This document shows positions 32,734-42,107 of a stretch of 64,000 bases of DNA, piece after piece (positions within the stretch are counted from its first letter, which is position 1; each line of letters starts with the position of its first letter). Made by a program: the position numbers and the translations under genes. The DNA is from Paenibacillus tengchongensis (GTDB lineage Bacteria; Bacillota; Bacilli; Paenibacillales; Paenibacillaceae). The stretch covers positions 1 through 64,000 of the forward strand of contig NZ_WACP01000021.1 of assembly GCF_008973665.1 (NCBI RefSeq), written 5' to 3'. The notes beneath the pieces were generated by a model. That model was not told where the DNA came from. It searched no databases and worked only from the letters and a program-made list of their open reading frames with translations.

Positions 32734-34944
32734 ATGCAAGTGAGGAAGAAGAGCGACAAACCGTCGGATGTACAAAAAAGCAAGACTAGCCGTACAGAAG
32801 AAACTACAACTCCAAGAGAAGGCAATGTCACGAAATCAGCCAAAGGCACCAAGAATACTTTAACAGGTCTGTTGCATGGCTCGGTACGTCAGGTAAAACG
32901 GGTCAATCCGGTGAAATCGGTTGGCGTCAAGTTGTTTCTGATTTTCTTGTCATCAATTGTAGTTGTTGTACTGCTGCTGGGGCTGTTATCTTACAACAAG
33001 GCAAAGGACACCATTAAGGATAATGTATCGGAAGCGAACCGGCAGACGATTATTCAGACGGCGGACAAGCTGGACATTACGCTTAAGCAATACGAGAATC
33101 TGGCCCTGCAGGTGTACTTTGACGCCCAGATGCAGACGAATATTTCCAGTCTGGAGATGGCTGTCTCCAGTTATGAGCAGTTTACGGCGACCAGTGAAAT
33201 CAGCAAGAAGCTGGTCAGCCAGACGACGACCGATTCCAATATTGTAGCTATTTCACTCATTCCGCTGGTGGAAACGCAGAACGTGATTACTAGCGGCAGT
33301 TCCACGCTTAGCATGGATGATATAAGAAGCAAGGATTGGTTCAAGACAGTGGTCGCTAACGCCCAGTCTTATGAGCCGTACTATACATCGGAATCCAAGA
33401 ACGCACAGAACTATTGGTTTTCGACGGCCGTGGAAGGTGACGGCGGCAAGAATGTGGCTATGATCAGAGTGCTCAAAGGTATGGGCGGCGGGCAGTCGTA
33501 CGCCATCATGCTGGAGCTGAAGAACACCCTGCTGGAGGAGTCGTTCAAGAGTGTGTCTCTTGGTGAAGGCTCCCGCGTTCAGCTGGTGGACCCGCAAGGC
33601 ATCGTGGTAGCCTCTTCGGTTCCGGAGGAGGATGGTATTGCTTCTGATCTGGCCTTCATCCGGGAGACCAAGCAGGACAACAAGAATGAGGAGAAGGACG
33701 GTATGCTGGCCGTATTCCATCCGATGGAACGGGCGGACTGGAAGCTGAGCGGCGTGGTGCCGACCGGTGTTCTGGTAGAGCCGGCAGAGCCTATTCTGAC
33801 CACAACCTTCGTGGCTGCCGGAATCGCAGCCGTGCTGGCGCTGCTGGTAGGGCTCTGGATGGTGCAGATGATTGCCCGGCCGCTGGGCCGCCTGAAGAAT
33901 CTGATGAATCAGGGGGCCGAAGGCGATCTAAGCGTGCGTACGGAATATGTGTCCCGCGATGAAATCGGCCAATTGTCCGCTTCGTTCAATACGATGATGG
34001 AGCGGATCACCGAGCTGGTGGCGCAGACCACGGATACGGCGCGCGAAGTGCTGGAAACGGCTGGCGAACTCGGCGATGCTTCGCGCAAGACCGCAATCTC
34101 CGCGAAGGAGATCGCCGCTGCCACGGAAGAAATCGCCGGCGGCGCCGGAAGTCTGGCGCAGGAGGCGGAGCGCGGCAATGAGCTGACCGAGCTGTTCGGC
34201 ACGCAGATGCAGAGTGTTATCGCCGCCAACAGTGAGATGGATCAGGCGGCGCGCAGTGTGGGCGAAGCTTCGGGACAAGGCGCGCAGCGCCTGGAAGAGC
34301 TGCTGGAGCAGACAGGCAAGACCGGCGAGATGACTTCCGCGCTGGTGGACCGTGTCAACAATTTGAAGGAAACGGTATACTCTGTCATTAAAGTGCTGGA
34401 TGTGATGAAGAACATTACACAGCAGACCAATATTCTGTCGCTCAACGCTACGATCGAGGCGGCCAGAGCGGGCGAAGCGGGACGGGGCTTCATGGTGGTC
34501 GCCGGGGAAGTGCGGCAACTGGCTGACCAGTCCAAGCAGTCCATTGCCCTGGTAGCCGGCATCATCGACAAGATTGTATCCGAGATGGATGAGACGGTGG
34601 AGGTGCTGTCGCAGGTAGCGCCGCTCTTCAAGGAGCAGATGGGCGCGGTGAAGAGCACCAGCGATATTTTCCTCTCTGTCCAGAGCCAGATGGCCGACTT
34701 CATTACCAGTCTGGAGACGGTCACGGAAGCCATCGGCAGCCTGGGCCATTCGCAGGCCGTGCTGTCCGAGGCCATGAGCAATGTCAGTGCCGTAGCGGAG
34801 CAATCCTCCGCTACCTCCGAAGAAGTCGCTTCGCTTAGCAGCGAGCAGCAGAATGTCAGCGACCAGCTGGTTTCCCTGTCCGGCAAGCTGGAAAGCGCCT
34901 CGACTTCCCTGAAGAACAAGCTGTCCTTATTCACGATTGAATAA
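32734..34944 (+). CDS. Methyl-accepting chemotaxis protein
   Basis: 736 aa from ATG 32734 behind AAGGGAGAAGG. An unusually long basic N-terminal tail (~65 residues) precedes TM1 (~67–88). An extracellular dCache-like sensor domain spans ~90–350, TM2 is at ~352–374, and HAMP follows (RPLGRLKNLMNQGAEGDLSVRT). The signalling hairpin has its tip at ~560 (NILSLNATIEAARAGEAGRGF). No C-terminal CheR-binding pentapeptide is seen. It would report an extracellular ligand to CheA/CheW. Being next to the sugar-sensing cluster, it may detect the same carbohydrate, but only proximity supports this. Confidence 0.93.
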   Translation: MQVRKKSDKPSDVQKSKTSRTEETTTPREGNVTKSAKGTKNTLTGLLHGSVRQVKRVNPVKSVGVKLFLIFLSSIVVVVLLLGLLSYNKAKDTIKDNVSEANRQTIIQTADKLDITLKQYENLALQVYFDAQMQTNISSLEMAVSSYEQFTATSEISKKLVSQTTTDSNIVAISLIPLVETQNVITSGSSTLSMDDIRSKDWFKTVVANAQSYEPYYTSESKNAQNYWFSTAVEGDGGKNVAMIRVLKGMGGGQSYAIMLELKNTLLEESFKSVSLGEGSRVQLVDPQGIVVASSVPEEDGIASDLAFIRETKQDNKNEEKDGMLAVFHPMERADWKLSGVVPTGVLVEPAEPILTTTFVAAGIAAVLALLVGLWMVQMIARPLGRLKNLMNQGAEGDLSVRTEYVSRDEIGQLSASFNTMMERITELVAQTTDTAREVLETAGELGDASRKTAISAKEIAAATEEIAGGAGSLAQEAERGNELTELFGTQMQSVIAANSEMDQAARSVGEASGQGAQRLEELLEQTGKTGEMTSALVDRVNNLKETVYSVIKVLDVMKNITQQTNILSLNATIEAARAGEAGRGFMVVAGEVRQLADQSKQSIALVAGIIDKIVSEMDETVEVLSQVAPLFKEQMGAVKSTSDIFLSVQSQMADFITSLETVTEAIGSLGHSQAVLSEAMSNVSAVAEQSSATSEEVASLSSEQQNVSDQLVSLSGKLESASTSLKNKLSLFTIE

Positions 34945-34964
34945 CAGGAATCCTTCTGATTCGC

Positions 34965-35000
34965 AAGACCGCCTCTTTCCGCCGGAAAGAGGCGGTCTTT
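34965..35000 (+). terminator. Terminator of the chemoreceptor gene
   Basis: Sixteen-base perfect stem AAGACCGCCTCTTTCC / GGAAAGAGGCGGTCTT, then T. Confidence 0.9.
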
Positions 35001-35032
35001 AGGTTAAAGACCGTTCTATCAGCCGATTTGTC

Positions 35033-35085
35033 TTGTACAACCGGGAACTAACAAGTATAATAATTTTGTTAGGCAATTTTGTTAT
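35033..35085 (+). promoter_or_regulatory. Promoter of the sensor kinase with an operator-like inverted repeat
   Basis: TTGTAC (35033–35038), 17-nt spacer, TATAAT (35056–35061). A perfect inverted repeat CTAACAA (35048–35054) and TTGTTAG (35066–35072) brackets the −10 box. A third copy, TTGTTAT, is at 35079–35085. The same heptamer recurs in the 44.3 and 45.6 kb promoter regions. Confidence 0.55.
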
Positions 35086-35132
35086 AATTGGCTGAAAAGT
35101 TAGCAAAACTGTTGTAAGGAGCAGGGCCGAAA

Positions 35133-37010
35133 ATGGAAGGGAAACGGAGACAACACTGGTGGTCCTACATCGGGGATATGAGCATGGAACGCAAGCTGTT
35201 CCTCGTCTTCCTCGTTATTATAACACTGCCGCTTTCTTTTATCAGCGTGATCAGCTTCAAGAGCTATTCCCAGTCGATCCAGCACAACACCGTCGCCTAT
35301 TCGGAGAAGCTGATCGGCCAGATGATGGACGGCATTGACGATTACATTGAGGATATGAAACGGATTTCGTCGATGCCGGCTTTTGTAAACGATATCAAAC
35401 AGAATCTGGTCCGCTCCAACCGCTACTATGAACAGAAGCAAAGCATGTCGGGTGAAGGCAGCGGGGCTCTGCTCGCCCCCGGCGACTTTGATCTGCTGCT
35501 CTCCATCCAACGGGGGATCGAGGGCAATATCTCGTTCATCAACAATATTAAGCGCGGTGCCAATTCGGTGTATATCTTCGACGCTTACGGCAACGGCTAC
35601 TATTCCGCCAAGGACGGTGCAGTGCGGCTGGACCTGAAGCAAAGCTACGAGTTCTGGAGCGAGCAGTCCAAGCACTCCAGCGGAGAAGCGCTGCTGTTCG
35701 GCACCCAGGCTTACACCAGCAATCTGCAGAGCACGCGTTATGCGTTCACTGTGGTCCGGAGAATTGTGGACGGGCTCTGGAACCCGATCGGACTGATCGC
35801 TGTGGAGGCCAATATCAGCATGCTGGAGAACCAGGTGGCCGAGCTGGATGCCGTCACCCACGGCAAGTCGCTGATTGTGGACGAGCACGGCAAGGTGATC
35901 TACGACAGCGGACAGAAGCTGCTAACTACGGATATCTCGAACACCATGCTGTACCGCAACAGTAAGGGGGCGGCCGGCAGCTTCTATGATACGGTATCGG
36001 GCAAGGAACGGCTCAACATTTATTCCAGCTCGGACAAAACAAACTGGAAGGTCATCATCTCGATTCCGGTGGACGAGCTGACCCGGGATGCCCTGGTTAC
36101 ACGCAATTTCACCTTTGCCGCCACACTGATTGTCATTGTGCTGGCGCTGATGATTTCGCTGATTTTGTCCTTTGCCCTGACCAAGCCACTGAGGGGGATG
36201 ATCCAGCTCATGAAGAAGGTGCAGGGCGGCGATCTGGACGTAACCTTCCGCGTCAGGCGGCGGGATGAGATCGGCCTGCTGGGGCATCAATTCAACCGGA
36301 TGCTGGCCCGGATCAAGGAGCTGATCCAGGATATTTACCGGATCGGGGAGCAGAAGAAGGAAGCGGAGCTTCAGGCGCTGCAGAGCCAGATTAATCCCCA
36401 TTTCATCTACAACACGCTGGAATCGATCCGGATGACGGCCGAGCTCAACGACGATGTGGAAGCTGCCGATATGATCTCCATCCTGGGCAAGCTGCTCCGG
36501 TACAGCACCGGGGATTTGAGCGGCGTTACCACGCTGAAGCAGGAACTGCTGTATGTAAGCAACTACGTGGAGCTGCTGAACTGCCGGTACCCCGGCCGCT
36601 TTATCCTTGAGCTTTCGGTACCTGCCGAGCTGGAGCATTATTCGCTGATCAAGCTGGTGTTTCAGCCGATTATCGAGAATGCCGCATATCATGGGCTGGA
36701 TGACAGCAAGCCGCATATGCACTTAAGCATTACTTGCGAAAGGACGGCGCAGAAGCTGCTGTTCCATATCCGCGATGACGGCACCGGCATGGACCGGGCG
36801 ACGCTGGAGCGGCTGAACGACAGCCTGAGACGGGGGGAGCCCCCGCGCAGGAGTATCGGCGGAGGTATTGGTATGAAGAATGTGCATCAGCGGGTGCTGC
36901 TCCATTACGGGGCAGCGTACGGCATTGAGGTGTTCAGCATACCGGGAGCCGGCACCGATGTAGTCTTGTCACTGCCCCTGCCGGAGCGCGAGCGCATGAT
37001 TCCGAACTGA
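35133..37010 (+). CDS. YesM-type sensor histidine kinase
   Basis: 625 aa. TM1 at ~20–42, an extracellular Cache-like domain to ~322, TM2 at ~325–348, then HAMP (KPLRGMIQLMKKVQGGDLDVTF). The His_kinase domain has the phospho-acceptor His423 in QSQINPHFIYNTLESIR. The HATPase domain carries FQPIIENAAYHGL and GGGIGMKNVHQRVLLHYG. No response regulator gene is adjacent. The next gene is an orphan sugar-binding lipoprotein 19 bases downstream, which would suit a ligand-loaded sensing partner. The AraC-type regulator at 44.6 kb, which itself lacks a kinase, is the likely partner (inference). Confidence 0.92.
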   Translation: MEGKRRQHWWSYIGDMSMERKLFLVFLVIITLPLSFISVISFKSYSQSIQHNTVAYSEKLIGQMMDGIDDYIEDMKRISSMPAFVNDIKQNLVRSNRYYEQKQSMSGEGSGALLAPGDFDLLLSIQRGIEGNISFINNIKRGANSVYIFDAYGNGYYSAKDGAVRLDLKQSYEFWSEQSKHSSGEALLFGTQAYTSNLQSTRYAFTVVRRIVDGLWNPIGLIAVEANISMLENQVAELDAVTHGKSLIVDEHGKVIYDSGQKLLTTDISNTMLYRNSKGAAGSFYDTVSGKERLNIYSSSDKTNWKVIISIPVDELTRDALVTRNFTFAATLIVIVLALMISLILSFALTKPLRGMIQLMKKVQGGDLDVTFRVRRRDEIGLLGHQFNRMLARIKELIQDIYRIGEQKKEAELQALQSQINPHFIYNTLESIRMTAELNDDVEAADMISILGKLLRYSTGDLSGVTTLKQELLYVSNYVELLNCRYPGRFILELSVPAELEHYSLIKLVFQPIIENAAYHGLDDSKPHMHLSITCERTAQKLLFHIRDDGTGMDRATLERLNDSLRRGEPPRRSIGGGIGMKNVHQRVLLHYGAAYGIEVFSIPGAGTDVVLSLPLPERERMIPN

Positions 37011-37029
37011 ATATGAAAGGAGCATCCGC

Positions 37030-38337
37030 ATGAAAGGCGCGAGCAAGTACGTATGTCCGTCTTTGGCGCTGATACTGCTCTTGCTGGCAGCAGGCTGCAA
37101 AGGCTCGGCCGGCGGCGGGCAGGAGCCCGCAGCAACAATGCCGGGTAAGCAATCAGAGCTTTCCGGTACAATCGTTATGCTGACCAACCGGGTCGATCTG
37201 GTGGAGAACGGCACGCTGGAGGCCTACGCGGAGCAGTTCAATCAGAAGTACCCCGAAGCGCATGTGGAATTTGAGGGCCTGCCCAATTATGCATCGGATA
37301 TTCTGGTGCGCTTATCGACCAGGGATGCCGGCGATGTGCTGCTGCTGCCGGTCAATTTGCCGGCGAAGGAGCTGGGGTTGTTCTTTGAACCGCTGGATGA
37401 AGAGATGTCCAGGGAGGAGCGCTTCGCCACTTTTTCCACGTATGAAGGTAAACGGTACGGATTGTCCACGGGGACGGCGACCAGCGGGATTGTTTACAAT
37501 AAACGGGCCTTTGCCCAAGCAGGCATTACAGAAGTGCCGCAGACGCTGGATGCCTTCTATGCAGCCTGTGCTAAGCTTAAGAAAGCGGGAATTATCCCGC
37601 TGTATATGAATTACGGGGCGGTCTGGCCGCTGCGTGAATTTGGGCTTAGCCTGGTCAGTTATATGACTGGTGATCCTGAATACTCCAACAACATGGTGAA
37701 TGTGGACGAGCCCTGGCAGCCCGGAAATGAGTGGGGGCAGGCGCTGAACATTGCCCGGACGCTCATCAATAAGGGCTATGCGGAGGATCAGCTGTTCTCG
37801 AACAACTGGGAAATTTCCAAGACGAAGCTGGCTACGGGCGAAGCCGGAATGTATCTGCTCGGGAACTGGACCATCCGCCAGGTAATCGAGGCGGGGGCAA
37901 GGCCGGAGGATATCGGATTCTTTCCGTTCCCTTACGACAACGGCAGCTCCCATTATGCTCCCCTGAATTCGGACTGGTTCATCGGCGTTAGCAAGTTCAG
38001 CGGCAACAAGGAGCTGGCCAAGGCCTGGATCGAGTTCTTTGTCAAGGAAACGGATTACACGCAGGAGTGGGGATTCCTTCCGGCGAACGGGTCCCAGGAG
38101 CCGGCGCTGCCGCAGTACCGGGAGTTCCTCTCCTATCAGCCACGGCTGGTAGAGGCTACGGTGCAAAGCGACGCTTTTATCGACATGGCCAACCGGGCCA
38201 AGCTGTCGTTCTGGTCGGGGGATTATATGCAGGAGCTGATTGCGGCACCGGATCTGGGGCAGTCCTTCGCTGAGCTGAACAGCCGGTGGAAGGAGGCTCG
38301 GTCAGGGCAGGAGGCGTCTCCGGCACCGGTACCTTAA
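37030..38337 (+). CDS. Orphan sugar-binding lipoprotein (ABC SBP family), probable sensor accessory
   Basis: 435 aa with lipobox LLLAAGCKG (Cys23). A family 1 extracellular solute-binding fold (SGTIVMLTNRVDL, DVLLLPVNL, GIVYNKRAFAQAGITEVPQTLDAFY). It is clearly paralogous to the importer SBP at 45.7 kb over its whole length (compare GDVLLLP, VIYNK.xF..AGVTEVP.T.D.F). No permeases are nearby, and it sits in an operon with the sensor kinase (19-base gap). It may present ligand to the kinase's extracellular domain rather than feed transport. This is an inference from context. Confidence 0.87.
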   Translation: MKGASKYVCPSLALILLLLAAGCKGSAGGGQEPAATMPGKQSELSGTIVMLTNRVDLVENGTLEAYAEQFNQKYPEAHVEFEGLPNYASDILVRLSTRDAGDVLLLPVNLPAKELGLFFEPLDEEMSREERFATFSTYEGKRYGLSTGTATSGIVYNKRAFAQAGITEVPQTLDAFYAACAKLKKAGIIPLYMNYGAVWPLREFGLSLVSYMTGDPEYSNNMVNVDEPWQPGNEWGQALNIARTLINKGYAEDQLFSNNWEISKTKLATGEAGMYLLGNWTIRQVIEAGARPEDIGFFPFPYDNGSSHYAPLNSDWFIGVSKFSGNKELAKAWIEFFVKETDYTQEWGFLPANGSQEPALPQYREFLSYQPRLVEATVQSDAFIDMANRAKLSFWSGDYMQELIAAPDLGQSFAELNSRWKEARSGQEASPAPVP

Positions 38338-38379
38338 TGATATGCAGCATTACATAATGAATCTCAAGGAGGCATGTTT

Positions 38380-39444
38380 ATGGCTAAGAAAGTGACTATG
38401 CAAAAAATCGCCGACCATCTCGGTGTCTCCAAATTCGTCGTCTCCAAAGCGTTGTCCGGCAAGGGCGGGGTCAATGAGACGACCCGGGAGCGGGTCATCC
38501 AGGCTGCCTCGCAGCTTGGCTATTTCACCCAGAAGAACGCTTATGTGCAGAACATCAAACGCACCGTCCCGCCGGGCGCCGATTACCGCAACAAGCAATC
38601 CGTATTGGTGCTTATGCCGAATATCCGCTCGCAGACCCAGGATTCGCTCTACTGGGGGAAGATCGTCGACGGCATTGCCCTGGCGCTTGACCAGGAAGGG
38701 CTTGGCATGGTAATCGTCTCGGAGCACCGGGCTGATAACTTCGTCAATATTCTCAATCCAAGCGGCCTCCTGGGCCTGATCGGAGTCGGGGTGATCTCCA
38801 CCTCTCTGCTGCTGGAGGTCCACCGGATTGGCCTGCCGATGGTGCTGATTGACTACGAGGATCCGCTGATTCCAAGCGATACGGTCTTTGCCAACAATAC
38901 CGACTCTATGTTCCGGCTGACCAATCATCTAATGGGCAACGGACACAATCAGCTGCATTTTGTCGGAAACATCCGCTATGCCCGCAGCTTCCGGGACCGC
39001 TGGCTCGGCTTCCGCAGTGCGCTGGAAGAGAGTGAGCTGAAGACTCAGCCCGGCAATGACGAGCTGCTGATGCAGGATGGCATGGAGGATGGCACCTTCC
39101 GCGATGCCTTCAGAAGCTGGGTAGTGAAACGCCGGAAAGCAAAGACGCTGCCGACCGCGATGGTCTGTGCCAATGACAACATCGCTCTGGAAGTCAGTGA
39201 GGTGCTGACGGAAGAAGGGGTGAAGGTCCCGGAGGATGTCTCGGTCACGGGATTCGACAATATCGAGCTGGCCGTCAGAGGCGTTCCGCCGCTGACGACG
39301 ATTCATGTGCCGAAGGAAGCGATGGGCCGGGCAGCGGTGGAGAAGCTGCTGGGCCGGATCCAGCATCCGTCCGAGCCGCTGGAGAAGATTCTGATTGCGG
39401 CAGACATTGTGCACCGTGATTCGGTGGCTGTGCCGCGGGGCTGA
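38380..39444 (+). CDS. LacI family transcriptional regulator
   Basis: 354 aa from ATG 38380; AAGGAGG ends 7 bases before it and abuts the earlier in-frame ATG 38374. LacI HTH at residues 2–28 (KKVTMQKIADHLGVSKFVVSKALSGKGG), followed by a periplasmic-binding-type effector domain with GVISTSLLLEVHRIGLPMVLIDY, TAMVCANDNIALEVSEVL and SVTGFDNIELAVRGVPPLTTIH. It likely represses one of the adjacent carbohydrate operons, with the effector a sugar. The gene begins 42 bases after the lipoprotein gene and may be co-transcribed with the kinase. Confidence 0.9.
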   Translation: MAKKVTMQKIADHLGVSKFVVSKALSGKGGVNETTRERVIQAASQLGYFTQKNAYVQNIKRTVPPGADYRNKQSVLVLMPNIRSQTQDSLYWGKIVDGIALALDQEGLGMVIVSEHRADNFVNILNPSGLLGLIGVGVISTSLLLEVHRIGLPMVLIDYEDPLIPSDTVFANNTDSMFRLTNHLMGNGHNQLHFVGNIRYARSFRDRWLGFRSALEESELKTQPGNDELLMQDGMEDGTFRDAFRSWVVKRRKAKTLPTAMVCANDNIALEVSEVLTEEGVKVPEDVSVTGFDNIELAVRGVPPLTTIHVPKEAMGRAAVEKLLGRIQHPSEPLEKILIAADIVHRDSVAVPRG

Positions 39445-39529
39445 CGCGTCTTCCAATGCGGCTTATACTCTTCGCGGGTTTCTTTAAGGATATAGCGTTA
39501 AATTAGTATAAGTAAGACAACATAGCTCA

Positions 39530-39562
39530 AAGGGCCGCTAGTAAGGGAGCGGTTCTTTTTTT
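39530..39562 (+). terminator. Terminator after the LacI gene
   Basis: AAGGGCCGCT (39530–39539) with AGCGGTTCTT (39548–39557), two wobbles, then TTTTT. Confidence 0.75.
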
Positions 39563-39665
39563 GCTGCGGGTTGGGTGAGTTTAGTTTTATTCAACCTGCA
39601 CCTGGCCTTTAAAAACAGCCGCATTATATAATTATCCGATCACAATCAGATTGGAGCAGGACGCA

Positions 39666-40520
39666 ATGACTTGTGCAAGGGGAATTCCTGATATCGTGAA
39701 CTCACTTCGGGAGAACGGAATCATTGATTACAACACGAAGATTCATAATACAATGAGTGGTTCGACGGAAGGTTATGTTCATATTCTTACTGTAGATGGC
39801 GTACCGCAGTATGTACTCAAGACTGATGACGAGCTTAGTATTTCACTCGCATCTCAATTACTTCAAGCCTATTCCAGGAGTCCGTTACTGGCTAAGTTAA
39901 TATATACTGACCCTGCAAAGGCCTTCTTGGTGTATTCGTATTTAGCGGGAACGACCCACTATAATCGGGGACCGAAAAGAGAGTGGATGGCACTTATCGT
40001 TAAGCATTTGCTTAATCATTACAGTAGCACTCCTCAAACAGAAGGCTGGGGGAGATTGGAGTATCTGCATCCTTCCTGGCGTGAATTCAACGAACGGAGC
40101 TTGGAAGCCGCCAGGGATTATGCCGGAAGTGTTCTGCCCACTGAAGATTATCATAAAGTAGAAGCTTTGATTGAAGAGGTTTCCAAGGTGGATGACAAGT
40201 ATTTGCTGCACGGAGATACGGGTGTCCATAATTTTGTGTTTAACGATAACGGATTGGCGGGTGTAATTGATCCATCACCGATGGCGGGTCCGGTTATTTA
40301 TGATTTTACTTATGCTTTTTGCTCGTCCCCGGATAATTTGGACCTGGAAACATTAATGGCTGCCTACAAATGGCTCGATCATGCACCGCTGGAACCATCC
40401 AGGCTCATCAAGGAAGTCGTCTTTCAGCTTTACTGCCGCATCGGTATCTGCGTGAGAGTTCATCCACATGATTTGGAAGATTACTTAGAAGCGTGGAGGT
40501 ACTGGAGGCTACTGCTTTAA
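39666..40520 (+). CDS. Aminoglycoside-phosphotransferase-like small-molecule kinase
   Basis: 284 aa from ATG 39666, with AGGA/GGAG just upstream. APH/choline-kinase fold: nucleotide-binding lobe with YVLKTDDEL, catalytic loop LLHGDTGVHNFVF (Asp and Asn) and metal-binding GVIDPSPMAGPVIYDFTYAF. A −10-like TATAAT lies at 39627–39632. The substrate is unknown; such genes include antibiotic, homoserine and spectinomycin kinases. It is more AT-rich than the mannan genes on either side and stands alone, so it may be a later insertion. Confidence 0.8.
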   Translation: MTCARGIPDIVNSLRENGIIDYNTKIHNTMSGSTEGYVHILTVDGVPQYVLKTDDELSISLASQLLQAYSRSPLLAKLIYTDPAKAFLVYSYLAGTTHYNRGPKREWMALIVKHLLNHYSSTPQTEGWGRLEYLHPSWREFNERSLEAARDYAGSVLPTEDYHKVEALIEEVSKVDDKYLLHGDTGVHNFVFNDNGLAGVIDPSPMAGPVIYDFTYAFCSSPDNLDLETLMAAYKWLDHAPLEPSRLIKEVVFQLYCRIGICVRVHPHDLEDYLEAWRYWRLLL

Positions 40521-40800
40521 TAAAATGGGGCCTCTTCGCCGGGTACTTACATCCCGCTGCTAACGGACCCGGATGCGCTTATTCTTCATTGTCCCAAGGT
40601 TGGTGTGTGTAACGGACTCCAGGGACGTTATTATGGATTGGTAAGTATACATCTGCTGATACAGCAGCAATAAGCGCATCTCAGTCCGTTCTGGGATGTC
40701 CGGCGAAATAACGTCTTTACGGTCCGATAGTTTGCTGAAGTTCTGCCTATGTGGCCTTGCAGCTCGCCGGTAACGTACGCTAAACATAAATCTCTATAGA
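40521..40800. other. Gene-free stretch with TCCGTTA-type motifs
   Basis: No credible gene on either strand. It contains several forms of the sequence GGGTCCGTTAGC in inverse orientation (GCTAACGGACCC at 40558–40569, TAACGGACTCC at 40609, CAGTCCGTT at 40683). Two related copies occur at 17956 and 18003. It appears to be decayed intergenic repeat sequence. Confidence 0.4.
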
Positions 40801-40856
40801 AAAGGTGACCTCCCATTGCGGCTCTCTGCTCGAGAGCCTTTTGAAAGGTCACCTTT
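40801..40856 (-). terminator. Large cruciform terminator of the minus-strand mannan operon
   Basis: AAAGGTGACCT (40801–40811) pairs perfectly with AGGTCACCTTT (40846–40856), enclosing a second stem GGCTCTC/GAGAGCC (40820–40826, 40832–40838). Read on the minus strand it ends in CTTTTC, 80 bases after the phosphorylase stop. Confidence 0.7.
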
Positions 40857-40937
40857 GCGGTTTATGGCGAGGAATGTCCAAGGCACTTCCGCCTTAACAG
40901 GCTGTGGACGTGTTCAAGAGCTTCAAGCAAGCAATTC

Positions 40938-42107
40938 TTACAGCGCAAGGTTCCGCTCAATCAGTTCAATCCGCTGCTGCACGCTGGCATAAGAACGGAG
41001 CAGGTCTTCCGGTGTATTCATCACGTAGTCCAGCATCTGGTCGACGGTGGTGGTGGCTACATGGATTCGTGTGTCAGAGGATGCGTAATAAATATAGATT
41101 TCGCCGTTATCCCGGGCGATAGCGCCGTTGCAGAAGACGACATTCGAGACGTCGCCGACGCGTTCCTCGCCGTCCGGAGCGATGAAATGGCCGCCCGGTG
41201 CGTGAGTAACCTTGTTCGGTTCCGCCAGATCGGAGAGGAACGCATACAGGACGTAACGCAGGCCCGCAGCGGTATTGCGTACACCGTGGGCGATATGCAG
41301 CCAGCCCTGCGGCGTCTTGATCGGCGCCGGCCCCTGCCCGTTCTTCACTTCTTTGATAGTGTGGTAGTACCGCTGGTCCATAATGGTCTCGCTGGCGACC
41401 ACCGCATTCTCCATCGAATCGGAGAGGCCCCAGCCGATGCCGCCGCCGGAGCCGGCGTCAATGAAGCCGTCCTGCGGACGGGTGTAGAAGGCGTATTTGC
41501 CATCCACAAATTCCGGATGCAGCACCACGTTGCGCTGCTGGGCGGAGCCGGTCTGCAGATCAGCCAGGCGCTCCCAGGTCTTCAGGTCCTTGGTGCGGGC
41601 GATACCGCACTGGGCCACGGCACTGGAAAGATCGCCATGCGGGGCGTCCGGGTCCTTGCGCTCGGTGCAGAAGAGCCCGTAGATCCAGCCGTCCTCATGC
41701 TTGGTGAGGCGCATGTCGTAGACATTGATGTCCGGATCGTCTGTCTCCGGCATCACTACAGGACGATCCCAGAACCGGAAGCCGTCCACGCCGCTGTCGC
41801 TCTCGGCGACGGCAAAGAAGGATTTGCGGTCATTGCCTTCGACGCGGGCGACAAGATAGAACTTGCCGTCCAGCTCAATGGCACCCGGGTTGAATACGCC
41901 GTTCACACCGATGCGCTCGGCGAAGAAGGGGTTGGTCTCAGGGTTGAAATCGTACCGCCAGACAAGCGGGGCATGCTCGGCAGTAAGCAGCGGATATTTA
42001 TAGCGGTCATAGGTGCCGTTGCCGTAAGGCTGCTTCTCATTCTTGCGGGCAATCAGGGTTTCGTAGCGCTCGGTCAGCTGAGCTTTGCGTTCTTCAAAAA
42101 TACTCAT
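40938..42107 (-). CDS. GH130 phosphorylase, probable 4-O-beta-D-mannosyl-D-glucose phosphorylase
   Basis: 389 aa, ATG behind AAAGGAGA. The five-bladed GH130 fold is indicated by GVFNPGAIELDGKFYLVARVEG, NVYDMRLTKHEDGWIYG (catalytic Asp), VLHPEFVDGKYAFYTRPQDG, GAPIKTPQGWLHIAHGV-like turns and FCNGAIARDNGEIYIYYASSDTRIHVATT. The length and N-terminal helix fit subfamily GH130_1 (mannosylglucose phosphorylase), which releases mannose 1-phosphate. It overlaps the upstream epimerase gene by four bases, and that enzyme makes its substrate from mannobiose. It is cytoplasmic. Confidence 0.88.
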   Translation of the reverse strand: MSIFEERKAQLTERYETLIARKNEKQPYGNGTYDRYKYPLLTAEHAPLVWRYDFNPETNPFFAERIGVNGVFNPGAIELDGKFYLVARVEGNDRKSFFAVAESDSGVDGFRFWDRPVVMPETDDPDINVYDMRLTKHEDGWIYGLFCTERKDPDAPHGDLSSAVAQCGIARTKDLKTWERLADLQTGSAQQRNVVLHPEFVDGKYAFYTRPQDGFIDAGSGGGIGWGLSDSMENAVVASETIMDQRYYHTIKEVKNGQGPAPIKTPQGWLHIAHGVRNTAAGLRYVLYAFLSDLAEPNKVTHAPGGHFIAPDGEERVGDVSNVVFCNGAIARDNGEIYIYYASSDTRIHVATTTVDQMLDYVMNTPEDLLRSYASVQQRIELIERNLAL

